A model generated the notes under the pieces. It saw only the letters and a program-made list of their open reading frames with translations, searched no databases and was not told the origin of the DNA. A stretch of 11,696 nt of DNA, from contig DCAZ01000091.1 of the NCBI GenBank assembly GCA_002313925.1, positions 1 through 11,696 of the forward strand, in the 5' to 3' direction. Positions within the stretch are counted from its first letter, which is position 1, and each line of letters opens with the position of its first letter. The stretch is from Gemmatimonadales bacterium UBA1120. Lineage in GTDB: Bacteria; Gemmatimonadota; Gemmatimonadetes; Longimicrobiales; Gaopeijiaceae. The position numbers were made by a program, and so were the translations under genes. Positions 1-7,386 of this stretch are shown here, in pieces.

Positions 1-1
1 A

Positions 2-919
2 GAGGTTGTACGGCTTAGGACTGCGGTCATCGACCTTGCTGCTAAGGAAGATCTCAAAATCCTTGCTGCAGGCACGCATCCGTTTTCGTCTTGGATGGAG
101 CAAGAAATCACGCCACTCGAGCGCTATATGGATGTAGCTGAGAATTTGCAGGAACTTGCTAAGCGAAACCTCATTTTTGGCATGCATGTCCATGTCGGAA
201 TCGAAGACCAAGAGTTCCTGATTGATGCCATGAAAGTCGCGCGCTACTTCTTACCGCACGTCCTAGCCTTGTCGACAAGCTCACCTTTTTGGATGGGCCG
301 TAAGACGGGTCTCAAATCTTATCGTAGTGTCGCATTCAGGAACTTCCCACGCACAGGGATCCCTCCAGCATTCAATACCTACGCGAGCTACGACCAAATC
401 TTGCATACGTTGGTCAAGGCAGACTGTATCCCGGATGCGTCAAAGATTTGGTGGGATATACGACCCCATCATCTCTATCCGACACTTGAGTTCCGTGTTT
501 GTGATGTCTGCACCAAAGTTGACGAAGCTGTGTGTCTCGCTGCGATCTTCCAAGCGATTATTGCAAAGTTGTGGAAATTGCGTCGGGACAACATGACATT
601 CCGTGTCTATCCGATGTCACTAATCGAGGAAAACAAGTGGCTTGCAGTTCGCTATGGCGTACAGGGCAACCTGCTCGATTTAGGGCAGGAGCGCGGTCGT
701 CCGGCACAGGACGTCATTGGTGAGTTGATTTATTGGTTTCTCGATGACGTGATAGATGAACTCGGTAGCCGAGAGCAGATAGAGTATGCTCTTACTATCC
801 TCAAAGATGGGTCGAGCGCAGATCGACAACTCGCCGTATTTGAGGAAACGGGGGATCTTAAAGCTGTTGTAGACCACCTGATAACTGAGACCGCGGAGGG
901 CTTGGAAAAAGCCGAATAA
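2..919 (+). CDS. ybdK: YbdK-type carboxylate-amine ligase (putative glutamate-cysteine ligase 2), 5' truncated
   Basis: The reading frame is open to the left edge, so the N-terminus lies outside the window; 305 residues are visible, against roughly 370 usual for the family. Visible motifs are AAGTHPFSSW (about visible residues 22-31), QEITPLERY, GMHVHVGIED (about 60-69), the stretch SSPFW-GRKTGL-SYR followed by FPRTGIP (about 93-121), then KIWWDIRP, TLEFRVCDVCT and RRDN. These match the GCS2 branch of the glutamine-synthetase-fold ligases. Family members join an amine to a carboxylate using ATP; E. coli YbdK has only weak glutamate-cysteine ligase activity, so the true substrate here is unknown. 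The ATG at 95 is internal: conserved family sequence continues upstream of it. The protein should be cytosolic. The next gene starts 127 bases downstream beyond a hairpin, so this gene probably ends a separate unit. Family assignment is firm; the reaction is inferred. Confidence 0.9.
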   Translation, partial: EVVRLRTAVIDLAAKEDLKILAAGTHPFSSWMEQEITPLERYMDVAENLQELAKRNLIFGMHVHVGIEDQEFLIDAMKVARYFLPHVLALSTSSPFWMGRKTGLKSYRSVAFRNFPRTGIPPAFNTYASYDQILHTLVKADCIPDASKIWWDIRPHHLYPTLEFRVCDVCTKVDEAVCLAAIFQAIIAKLWKLRRDNMTFRVYPMSLIEENKWLAVRYGVQGNLLDLGQERGRPAQDVIGELIYWFLDDVIDELGSREQIEYALTILKDGSSADRQLAVFEETGDLKAVVDHLITETAEGLEKAE

Positions 920-967
920 CCCTTCACCGAACATCTTGCTCCTCTCGTTATAGTTCCGGTAACTTCT

Positions 968-982
968 GCGCGCCAGGCGCGC
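968..982 (+). terminator. GC-rich hairpin between ybdK-like gene and icd
   Basis: The bases GCGCGC, CAG, GCGCGC form a 6-bp stem with a 3-base loop. The sequence after it is TTCTACCT, so a proper T-run is missing. It sits 48 bases after the ybdK-like stop and 64 bases before icd, which is the right place for a weak intrinsic terminator. It could equally be a Rho-assisted 3' end, a transcript-stabilising hairpin or a protein-binding palindrome. I see no convincing -35/-10 pair elsewhere in the 920-1046 gap. Confidence 0.4.
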
Positions 983-1032
983 TTCTACCTACCCCTAGTA
1001 CGACGGTTTCCTAGCTTCGACAAACCCTCTAA

Positions 1033-1036
1033 AAGG
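1033..1036 (+). promoter_or_regulatory. Ribosome binding site supporting the TTG start of icd
   Basis: AAGG lies 10 bases before the TTG at 1047. It is a modest site, but no in-frame ATG or GTG occurs before the conserved icd core, so it decides the start. Confidence 0.5.
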
Positions 1037-1046
1037 CGATTTTTCC

Positions 1047-2279
1047 TTGTCTGACTACCTTCACGCAATAGTTCCCGACGGAGACAGGATCACCGTTGAG
1101 GATGGACAAATACAGGTTCCTCACCGGCCGATTGTTCCCTTCATTGAAGGTGACGGAATTGGCCCTGATATTTGGGCTGCTACTCGGTCTGTCGTTGAAG
1201 CAGCTGTTAGGAAAGCTTACGGTGGCGAGCGGCAGATTGCTTGGATGGAGGTATACGCGGGGGAGAAAGCGAATGCCAAGGCGGGTGAGTGGCTACCCCA
1301 GGAGACATTTGACGCCCTCAGCGAATTCAAGGTCAGCATTAAGGGACCACTTACGACACCAGTCGGGGGAGGGATTCGATCTCTCAACGTCACAATCCGT
1401 CAAGTATTGGATCTTTATTCCTGCATTAGGCCTGTGCGTTGGGTCAGGGGTGTGCCTTCACCTATGAAGGAGCCCGAAAAACTTGATGTAGTGATCTTCC
1501 GAGAGAACACAGAGGATGTCTACGCGGGGTTCGAATGGGCCTCGGGCACCAGCGAGGCGGAGAAGATTCGAAGCTTTCTTGTCGAGGAGATGGGTGCGGA
1601 CATCCGCCAGCTCAGTGGGATTGGGATTAAGCCGATAAGCCCTTTTGGTACGAAGCGACACGTTGCAGCGTCTATTCGTTACGCGATTGAGCGAAACCGT
1701 TCTTCAGTAACGCTTGTCCATAAGGGCAATATCATGAAGTTCACGGAAGGAGCTTTCCGTGATTGGGGTTATGAAGTTGCTGAGGAGCAGTTCCCCAACC
1801 AAACCGTTGCCGAGGCGGAGACTTGGAGTGGCGCCAGTACAGAAGGCAAGATCTTGGTTAAAGACCGGATTGCTGATGCGATGTTTCAACAAGTATTACT
1901 GCGTCCAGACGAGTACGATGTGTTGACAACTCCGAATTTAAACGGGGACTATATTTCAGATGCCTGTGCAGCACAGGTAGGTGGGTTAGGAATGGCGCCC
2001 GGTGCGAACGTGGGTGATGAGATCGCGGTGTTCGAAGCAACCCATGGGACTGCTCCCAAGTACGCAGGTCAGGATAAGGTGAATCCAGGTTCGTTGATTC
2101 TCTCCGCAGTGATGATGCTTGAACACATGGAATGGAACGAAGCGGCTGATCTCGTGAACAAAGGCCTTGAGGGCGCGGTAGAAGCGAAGACCGTGACATA
2201 CGATCTCGAACGGCAGATGGAAGGTGCGACTAAGGTGTCGACCTCACAGTTTGGAGAGGCGATTATCCAGCACATGTAG
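1047..2279 (+). CDS. icd: NADP-dependent isocitrate dehydrogenase
   Basis: This enzyme oxidises and decarboxylates isocitrate to 2-oxoglutarate in the TCA cycle, producing NADPH; it works as a cytosolic homodimer. At 410 residues it is close to E. coli Icd (416) and aligns with it almost end to end. Visible residues include the substrate loop PVGGGIRSLNV with Ser112 and Asn114, Arg118, Arg128, Arg152 (FREN), Tyr159, Lys226 (VHKGNIMKFTEGAF) and the metal-binding aspartates Asp301 and Asp305 (NGDYISD). Lys338-Tyr339 plus Tyr385 and Arg389 match the E. coli NADP-binding residues (Lys344, Tyr345, Tyr391, Arg395), so NADP rather than NAD is expected. Ser112 equals the E. coli serine phosphorylated by AceK; whether such a kinase exists here cannot be seen. 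The start is TTG: the next in-frame ATG (codon 67) lies inside the conserved core. pepA follows after 11 bases. Confidence 0.97.
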   Translation: MSDYLHAIVPDGDRITVEDGQIQVPHRPIVPFIEGDGIGPDIWAATRSVVEAAVRKAYGGERQIAWMEVYAGEKANAKAGEWLPQETFDALSEFKVSIKGPLTTPVGGGIRSLNVTIRQVLDLYSCIRPVRWVRGVPSPMKEPEKLDVVIFRENTEDVYAGFEWASGTSEAEKIRSFLVEEMGADIRQLSGIGIKPISPFGTKRHVAASIRYAIERNRSSVTLVHKGNIMKFTEGAFRDWGYEVAEEQFPNQTVAEAETWSGASTEGKILVKDRIADAMFQQVLLRPDEYDVLTTPNLNGDYISDACAAQVGGLGMAPGANVGDEIAVFEATHGTAPKYAGQDKVNPGSLILSAVMMLEHMEWNEAADLVNKGLEGAVEAKTVTYDLERQMEGATKVSTSQFGEAIIQHM

Positions 2280-2282
2280 GAG
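2278..2282 (+). promoter_or_regulatory. Ribosome binding site for the GTG start of pepA
   Basis: AGGAG overlaps the icd stop codon and lies 8 bases before GTG 2291. The alternative in-frame ATG at 2333 has no comparable site, so GTG 2291 is preferred. Confidence 0.7.
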
Positions 2283-2290
2283 ACTGGCGC

Positions 2291-3823
2291 GTGACGCCAC
2301 CACGTAGTTCACAGGTCTGGAGACACGACGGCATGGTGGTTCGTTACATCGATGTAGAAACGTTGAAGCATGAAACACCGATGCTAGCGGTTGGAGTCTT
2401 CGAGGGTACAGAGACTCTGGCCGGTTGGCTAGAAATCATCGATAGAGCACTCGGCGGTGCAATCCTGAGAGTACTCTCTTCCGGAGACTTTAGAGGAAAG
2501 TCACGGGAAGAATTGGTTCTTTATGGACCAGAGAATACCGGGCTCAAACGGCTGCTTCTACTCGGCCTGGGCCAGTCTGACAAATTGGATTCAGAATCTG
2601 TGCGAAGGACTGCGGGTCGTGCTGTTCGGGTTGCAGAACGGATGAGATTGGAATCACTATCGATCTCACTCGACGCGTTTTCGAATATCGATGCCACATC
2701 GATAGCTCAGGCGGCTGCCGAAGGTGCTGTCCTCGCGGGATGGAAATTCCGTGAACTAAAGACTGATATATCTACCAGAACCTCTGACGTAACTACCGTA
2801 GATATTCTAGGGCTGAACAATACCACTGGGCTTTCAAGAGCAGTTGAGACGGGTGCCAAGATTGCAGACGCTGCGAACTTTGCTCGTGCCCTCCAGTCCC
2901 GCCCCGGGAACATTGCGACGCCGGCACACCTTGCAGAAGAAGCGGAAAGGATGGCTGCTCAGGTCGGCCTTGATATTACGGTGTTCGATGAAAGACGAAT
3001 GCTCGACGAGGGTATGCATGCGATCCTCGCTGTTTCTCGTGGATCGCAAGAAGAAGCGCGCCTCATCGTAATGAAGCACAATGGGGGTGACGAGGGTGAG
3101 CCTCCGTTGGTACTTGTCGGCAAGGGACTCACGTTCGATGCAGGTGGAATCTCTCTTAAGCCCCCTAAGGGTATGGAGGACATGAAGTTTGACATGTCAG
3201 GGGGCGCGGCGGTTATGGGTGCTATGAAGGCGATCGCCGAACTGGGGGTGCCGGTAAATGTTGTAGGCATTGTCCCATCTTCGGAGAACCTACCCTCTGG
3301 CAATGCTCTCAAGCCTGGTGACGTCATCGATACGCTAGCTGGAAAGACCGTTGAGGTGATTAATACCGATGCGGAGGGCCGTTTGATCTTGGCGGATGCA
3401 CTCTATTATGGTGCCCGACTAGATCCTGCTGCGATGGTGGACTGCGCAACACTTACTGGTGCGGTTGTGATTGCGTTAGGACATCATGCTGCCGCAGTCC
3501 TCGGCAACCAAGAGGATCTCATTGATGAGTTGGTTGCTGCAGGAAAGTCGTCAGGTGAGCATTGTTGGCCACTCCCGTTGTGGGATGGTTACCGTGAACA
3601 ACTGGATAGCGAAACCGCGGACCTACGCAATGTTGGAGGTCGACCTGCAGGATCAATAACTGCCGCTATGTTCCTTTCTGAATTCGTTGGTGATACGCCC
3701 TGGGCACATCTTGATATCGCAGGTACAGCGTACGGGGATGGGAAACTTCCGTATCAACGTAAGGGGGCATACGGATTTCCAACCCGGATGTTAATCCACT
3801 GGGTCCGGAGTCGTGCGGGGTGA
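2291..3823 (+). CDS. pepA: Leucyl aminopeptidase, M17 family
   Basis: This is a cytosolic two-metal aminopeptidase that removes N-terminal residues from peptides, normally as a hexamer. It has 510 residues, a usual length for the family. The N-terminal macrodomain-like part spans about residues 20-160 and the catalytic domain about 190-505. The signature NTDAEGRLILADAL lies at about 358-371. Expected metal and catalytic residues are present: Lys278 and Asp283 in GKGLTFDAGGISLKP, Lys290, Asp301 (FDMSGG), Asp360, Glu362 and Arg364, corresponding to E. coli Lys270, Asp275, Lys282, Asp293, Asp352, Glu354 and Arg356. The start is GTG with a good AGGAG site. icd lies 11 bases upstream, and the last 4 bases overlap the GTG of the downstream outer-membrane gene, so the three may share a message. 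Some PepA proteins also bind DNA; nothing here tests that. Confidence 0.96.
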   Translation: MTPPRSSQVWRHDGMVVRYIDVETLKHETPMLAVGVFEGTETLAGWLEIIDRALGGAILRVLSSGDFRGKSREELVLYGPENTGLKRLLLLGLGQSDKLDSESVRRTAGRAVRVAERMRLESLSISLDAFSNIDATSIAQAAAEGAVLAGWKFRELKTDISTRTSDVTTVDILGLNNTTGLSRAVETGAKIADAANFARALQSRPGNIATPAHLAEEAERMAAQVGLDITVFDERRMLDEGMHAILAVSRGSQEEARLIVMKHNGGDEGEPPLVLVGKGLTFDAGGISLKPPKGMEDMKFDMSGGAAVMGAMKAIAELGVPVNVVGIVPSSENLPSGNALKPGDVIDTLAGKTVEVINTDAEGRLILADALYYGARLDPAAMVDCATLTGAVVIALGHHAAAVLGNQEDLIDELVAAGKSSGEHCWPLPLWDGYREQLDSETADLRNVGGRPAGSITAAMFLSEFVGDTPWAHLDIAGTAYGDGKLPYQRKGAYGFPTRMLIHWVRSRAG

Positions 3824-5739
3824 CGAAATCCTGCGGTAAAGATTCGGCGCCCCGGTCCCGGTCACGGGTCGGGGCGCTTGCTCATTTGGGAGTCTTTGCT
3901 CTGGTGTACATCACCAGTTTCGGAGCGACAGAAGCTTGGGCTCAGGATCCTCCCGATACATTGCAAGTCATAACGGACAGTCTCTTAGTAGACAGTTTGG
4001 AAGCTGTCCTAGTTTCTGATAGTGCGTCTGCAGATACGATTTATTACAACCTTCCGCGTTTCGAAGGCAGAGTTCCTGATGGATGGGAGACGGGTGTCTG
4101 GTCATGGGATCGCTCGGCGATCATGGCTAGCTCAGCGAACACGCTAGCGGAACTTGTCGCTGAAGTACCCGGGGTGATCGTTCTATTGGGTGGTGATTAT
4201 GGCACGCCAGCAGCGATAAGTGCTTTTGGATCTGGTGGTGGAGGGGTGCGGATCTTACGTGATGGTTTTGAACTTTTTCCGGTTGATGGGGGCGTAACTG
4301 ACTTAGCTAGAGTCGGGCTCGGGGGTATCGAGCGTGTGCGACTAGAACGTTCCCTGGGAGAACTGTTGATCGAGATGTGGTCTCACGAGTTCGATGATGG
4401 TCGCCCGTATTCACTCATTGAAGCCGGAACCGGAGAATTGGAAACCAACCTGTTCAGAGGCTCGTACGCGGATCCAACTGCATTAGGAGGTAGTCTTGGG
4501 CTGGCTCTAGAACGGGTCGACACGCAAGGTCCGGGGAGAAAAGAGAGTGGTAATCGAGTAGGCAGTTGGATTCGTTATCAAATTCATCGAGGAGATGACG
4601 CAGGTCTCGCAGTTGACTTCAGGCGGATGAGTACTAAGACAGCGGTTACCAACTTCGCATCCTCGGTGACGCGAACTGATTGGGCTGCCCGTTTTCGGGT
4701 GCGTCTTGCAGATAATCTTACCGCGGAAGCATATACTGGGAATTCAAGTCACGGTGTTGAGGATACTCGCGATCCCTACGTGCTTGAGGGTGGTAGCAGA
4801 GCTCAGCACGGTCTGCGATTTGGCTATGGACGCCGTGGACTTTGGGGCCGGGCAGAATACCGACTTTTCGGCGGAGATCTACCTAATGGTCGTTTTGATT
4901 TCCAAGCGGGGCTAGACCTCGAGAACTTGGGGGGACTGGCTGGGAGTATGGCTCGATCCTCATGGTCTGAGACCACGGCTGTGAGTCAGCAGGTACGCGT
5001 GTGGACGCGGCCATATCTTGGCTTTTCTTTCTTTGGGTCTTGGGAATCGGGTGCACATGGTTCTCGCACTCTGCCGATCATGGATGGTGTCCCAGACACT
5101 AACTCGGCAGCACCTGAAGAAGGTCTAGTGACCCCGGTAGACCGACCTGACCCTTTTGGTATCACGGATAGGACCGCAACTCGTTTTGGTGCCAGATTCG
5201 CTTGGAGAGACGCGACTATTTCTGCAGCAAGACTTAGAGTTGAGTCTGATTCCTTGATCCCGTTAGGGATTGAGCCAGACCGCGGATCGCCCTTGCTAAG
5301 CGGTGTGATCAATGAAGGGTGGGAGGTCTGGGGCAGTTTACCAGCTGTTCTAGCGGGTTTGCGGTTGGAGGGGTCAGTACAGCAGTGGCAAAAGGATGCT
5401 CCCTATCTGCCGAAAAGAAATTACAAAGCCGCCTTAGTATACCGACGAAGCTTCCTAGAATCGGGTAACCTGGAGCTTTGGGGGACGCTCGGCGTACGTG
5501 GACATGATCCAATGACGGTTCACGTATTAAAGAAGGGTAGCGAAGCGGAGGATCATTCTCTTGAGACTGTTCCTGTCTATGAAAACTGGTATGGGCGGAT
5601 CCAGGTTCGGGTAGTGACTGTAAGAATATTCGTCGCCTGGGAAAACATCACGGTCAACCGCAACCTGCAAATGTTCCCTGGCCGTGTGCTCCCTGCGCTG
5701 AGGAGCGTCTATGGCATCCGATGGTTGCTCTGGAATTAA
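3820..5739 (+). CDS. Putative outer-membrane beta-barrel protein with TonB-plug-like domain
   Basis: I do not recognise a specific named protein. The 639-residue product starts with an Arg-rich segment (PRSRSR, about 11-16), a hydrophobic core (about 18-36) and a likely signal peptidase site after Ala-Trp-Ala41. An Asp/Ser-rich linker follows (about 43-72). Residues about 104-178 resemble a TonB receptor plug: TLAELVAEVPGV, a Gly-rich turn, GVRILRDGFEL and GGIERVRLERS. The remaining 450 residues alternate polar and aromatic positions as in a beta-barrel, and the protein ends YGIRWLLWN, an aromatic terminal strand of the kind read by the BAM machinery. I see no clear TonB box, and the plug has AFGS where receptors usually carry an Arg-Gly pair, so ligand and energy coupling are unknown. 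The GTG start overlaps the pepA stop (GTGA) with GGAG at 3807-3810; a later TTG at 3886 would leave a signal peptide without positive charge. Outer-membrane placement is likely; receptor function is inference. Confidence 0.75.
   Translation: MTKSCGKDSAPRSRSRVGALAHLGVFALVYITSFGATEAWAQDPPDTLQVITDSLLVDSLEAVLVSDSASADTIYYNLPRFEGRVPDGWETGVWSWDRSAIMASSANTLAELVAEVPGVIVLLGGDYGTPAAISAFGSGGGGVRILRDGFELFPVDGGVTDLARVGLGGIERVRLERSLGELLIEMWSHEFDDGRPYSLIEAGTGELETNLFRGSYADPTALGGSLGLALERVDTQGPGRKESGNRVGSWIRYQIHRGDDAGLAVDFRRMSTKTAVTNFASSVTRTDWAARFRVRLADNLTAEAYTGNSSHGVEDTRDPYVLEGGSRAQHGLRFGYGRRGLWGRAEYRLFGGDLPNGRFDFQAGLDLENLGGLAGSMARSSWSETTAVSQQVRVWTRPYLGFSFFGSWESGAHGSRTLPIMDGVPDTNSAAPEEGLVTPVDRPDPFGITDRTATRFGARFAWRDATISAARLRVESDSLIPLGIEPDRGSPLLSGVINEGWEVWGSLPAVLAGLRLEGSVQQWQKDAPYLPKRNYKAALVYRRSFLESGNLELWGTLGVRGHDPMTVHVLKKGSEAEDHSLETVPVYENWYGRIQVRVVTVRIFVAWENITVNRNLQMFPGRVLPALRSVYGIRWLLWN
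3847..3877 (+). promoter_or_regulatory. Strong GC-rich hairpin at the 5' end of the outer-membrane gene
   Basis: GCGCCCCG (3847-3854) pairs perfectly with CGGGGCGC (3870-3877). Inside, a G-T wobble and a one-base bulge lead into a second stem, CCCG/CGGG, closed by the loop GTCA. That gives about 13 pairs in 31 bases, starting 24 bases after the pepA stop. The bases that follow are TTGCTCATTT, a partial T-rich tract. It encodes the Arg-rich start of the signal peptide, so it is inside the coding region of the downstream gene. It may act as an attenuator or 3'-end stabiliser for pepA; this role is inferred. Confidence 0.55.
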
Positions 5740-5750
5740 AGATGATTCAC

Positions 5751-5761
5751 GTCATAATGAC
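5751..5761 (+). promoter_or_regulatory. Short inverted repeat in the gap before yicC
   Basis: GTCAT-A-ATGAC is a perfect 11-base inverted repeat in the 100-base gap between the outer-membrane gene and yicC. It could be an operator half-site pair, but repeats of this size arise readily by chance. The rest of 5740-5839 shows no convincing -35/-10 pair and no T-tailed terminator hairpin, although a promoter for the yicC cluster would be expected here. Confidence 0.2.
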
Positions 5762-5828
5762 TAACGGGGTGCTTCCAACTCCTACCCTACGTGGGTTCTG
5801 GCAGTCGCATTATCTTTCTCCGCTCTCT

Positions 5829-5834
5829 GGAGGG
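5829..5834 (+). promoter_or_regulatory. Ribosome binding site fixing the yicC start
   Basis: GGAGGG ends 5 bases before ATG 5840. It overlaps the in-frame GTG at 5834, which therefore cannot be the real start. Confidence 0.8.
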
Positions 5835-5839
5835 TGACC

Positions 5840-6727
5840 ATGATCCGGAGCATGACGGGGTACGGAGAATCAGAACGCGACTCACCGGTGGGTCGCCTGC
5901 GGTTAGAAGTAAAAACCGTGAACCACCGTTTTTTTAACGCTAGCATCAAGACTCCCGCCCGGCTTGAAAAATTCGAACGAGACATCATCGCAGTTTTAAA
6001 ACAGAGCATCCTGCGAGGTCATGTCAGGGCCGTGTTGACTGTGGAGTTGGTCTCCGGCGGAGAAGAATCTAGTGCTCGTGTCGATATAGGGCGTGCGAAG
6101 GAAGTGCGTGAAGCACTGGAAGTGCTCAGGAATGAACTCGAGCTTCCAGGACATGTGGATTTGGGGATGATGGCTCGCTTTGGCGAACTGTTTCGGTCAC
6201 CAGAGACTAACCATATGGAAGTCATTGAAGCTGATTGGATTCGGGAGTTGTCAGCCCAGGTAGCTAAGGAAGTCTGTCAGATGAGAGAGGCTGAGGGTGA
6301 GCGGCTTCGTTCCGATATTGAAAGTTCTCTCGCTTCAATAAATGAAGCTTTGAACCGCACGGAAGAGAGAGCTCCCATCCGGCTTGTAATGGAACGTGAT
6401 CGACTTAGAAAAGCGATAAAGGAATTAACTGATGATGCCCGGATTGACGAAGATCGACTCGCTAGGGAAATCGCCTATCTGACGGAAAAATGGGATATTA
6501 ATGAGGAAATTGTGCGGTTTCGATCTCATGTTGAACTCTTCCTTGAAGCTATCGAAGCTGATGGATCTGAGCCGGTGGGAAAGCGACTCAGTTTCCTCGT
6601 TCAGGAGATGCATCGAGAAGCGAACACCATTGGATCCAAGGCCAACGACCTGAAGATCTCGCATATGGCAGTCGCTCTCAAAGAGGACGTCGAGCGTATT
6701 CGAGAACAAGTAGAAAACGTCGAATGA
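5840..6727 (+). CDS. yicC: YicC family endoribonuclease
   Basis: YicC/YloC proteins are endoribonucleases; the E. coli member takes part in decay of the small RNA RyhB. The 295-residue product begins MIRSMTGYGESER, the normal family N-terminus, which supports ATG 5840 over the GTG two codons earlier. The N-terminal YicC domain covers about residues 1-155, with KTVNHRFFN at about 25-33. The C-terminal DUF1732 domain covers about 210-295 and carries VGKRLSFLVQEMHREANTIGSKAND at about 246-270, followed by an Arg/Glu-rich helix ending VENVE. The middle (about 140-205) is rich in charged heptad-like sequence and is probably a helical linker. The length is close to the 287 residues of the E. coli protein. 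The stop overlaps the gmk start by 4 bases (ATGA), so the two should be co-translated. Family assignment is firm; the RNA targets are unknown. Confidence 0.95.
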   Translation: MIRSMTGYGESERDSPVGRLRLEVKTVNHRFFNASIKTPARLEKFERDIIAVLKQSILRGHVRAVLTVELVSGGEESSARVDIGRAKEVREALEVLRNELELPGHVDLGMMARFGELFRSPETNHMEVIEADWIRELSAQVAKEVCQMREAEGERLRSDIESSLASINEALNRTEERAPIRLVMERDRLRKAIKELTDDARIDEDRLAREIAYLTEKWDINEEIVRFRSHVELFLEAIEADGSEPVGKRLSFLVQEMHREANTIGSKANDLKISHMAVALKEDVERIREQVENVE

Positions 6728-7374
6728 AACGCGCAGCTCCCATTGTTCTATCAGCTCCCAGTGGTACTGGAAAGACGACTCTCGCCCACCGTTTGATTGA
6801 AGAATCAGACAACTGTGTCTTTTCTGTATCGATTACTACTAGGACTCCACGGCAAGGTGAGCAGCACGGTCTCGACTATGTTTTTGTGGACGGAGACAGG
6901 TTTGATAAGATGATTGAATCGGGTGACCTCGCCGAATGGGCTTACGTTCATGGTGGCAGGTATGGTACCCCGAAGAAAGCCTTGAATGATGCAGCTAATC
7001 TAGGCCAGCAGGTCGTGCTTGATATTGATGTGCAGGGCGCGCTACAAATCAGGGATGCGATTCCAGATGCAAAGCTTATCTTCGTCTTGCCACCTTCTGT
7101 CGACGTACTGCTAGAGCGTTTGAGGATTCGGGGTACAGAAGAATCAGAGGTATTAGGACTCCGTCTTCGCTCTGCCCTTGAGGAACTGGAAGTAGCGCTA
7201 GATTTCGACTATATCATCATCAACGAACATCTTAGTGACTGTGTGCAAGAGATCAGAGATATTATTGAAGGGAAAGAAACCGTTGGCTTGAATTCAGAAG
7301 CAATAGAGAGTATAGAGGTCTGCCGAGCAGGCATCACCAGCATTCTCGAAAGAGATTACCAGAAGGTTATTTAA
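6724..7374 (+). CDS. gmk: Guanylate kinase
   Basis: This enzyme phosphorylates GMP to GDP with ATP, an essential step in GTP and dGTP supply and in recycling guanine nucleotides. The 216-residue product is of usual size. The P-loop lies at residues 10-18 (SAPSGTGKT, Lys17). The GMP-binding segment SITTRTPRQGEQHGLDY spans about 36-52 with Arg40 and Arg43. GGRYGTP (about 77-83) and LDIDVQGA (about 99-106) complete the nucleotide site, and the lid carries RLRIRGTEES (about 132-141) and Arg147. The start overlaps the yicC stop and lacks a strong Shine-Dalgarno sequence, so translation probably depends on reinitiation after yicC. rpoZ follows 12 bases after the stop. In several bacteria guanylate kinase is inhibited by ppGpp; that cannot be judged here. 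Confidence 0.97.
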   Translation: MKRAAPIVLSAPSGTGKTTLAHRLIEESDNCVFSVSITTRTPRQGEQHGLDYVFVDGDRFDKMIESGDLAEWAYVHGGRYGTPKKALNDAANLGQQVVLDIDVQGALQIRDAIPDAKLIFVLPPSVDVLLERLRIRGTEESEVLGLRLRSALEELEVALDFDYIIINEHLSDCVQEIRDIIEGKETVGLNSEAIESIEVCRAGITSILERDYQKVI

Positions 7375-7379
7375 AGGAG
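7373..7379 (+). promoter_or_regulatory. Ribosome binding site of rpoZ
   Basis: AAAGGAG, the strongest Shine-Dalgarno match in the window, overlaps the gmk stop codon and lies 7 bases before ATG 7387. It suggests rpoZ is translated independently and efficiently. Confidence 0.8.
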
Positions 7380-7386
7380 TGGGTCG

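Noticed and set aside
1047..2279. 3-isopropylmalate or NAD-type isocitrate/homoisocitrate dehydrogenase
   Set aside because: Length, the SLNV loop and the Lys-Tyr and Tyr-Arg NADP residues match NADP-type Icd.
2959..3327. 122-codon minus-strand frame inside pepA, and similar frames inside icd
   Set aside because: They lie wholly within strongly conserved sense genes and have no ribosome site or recognisable motif.
5784..5796. ACCC/GGGT small hairpin before yicC
   Set aside because: The stem is only 4 bp with no T-run; too weak to call a terminator.
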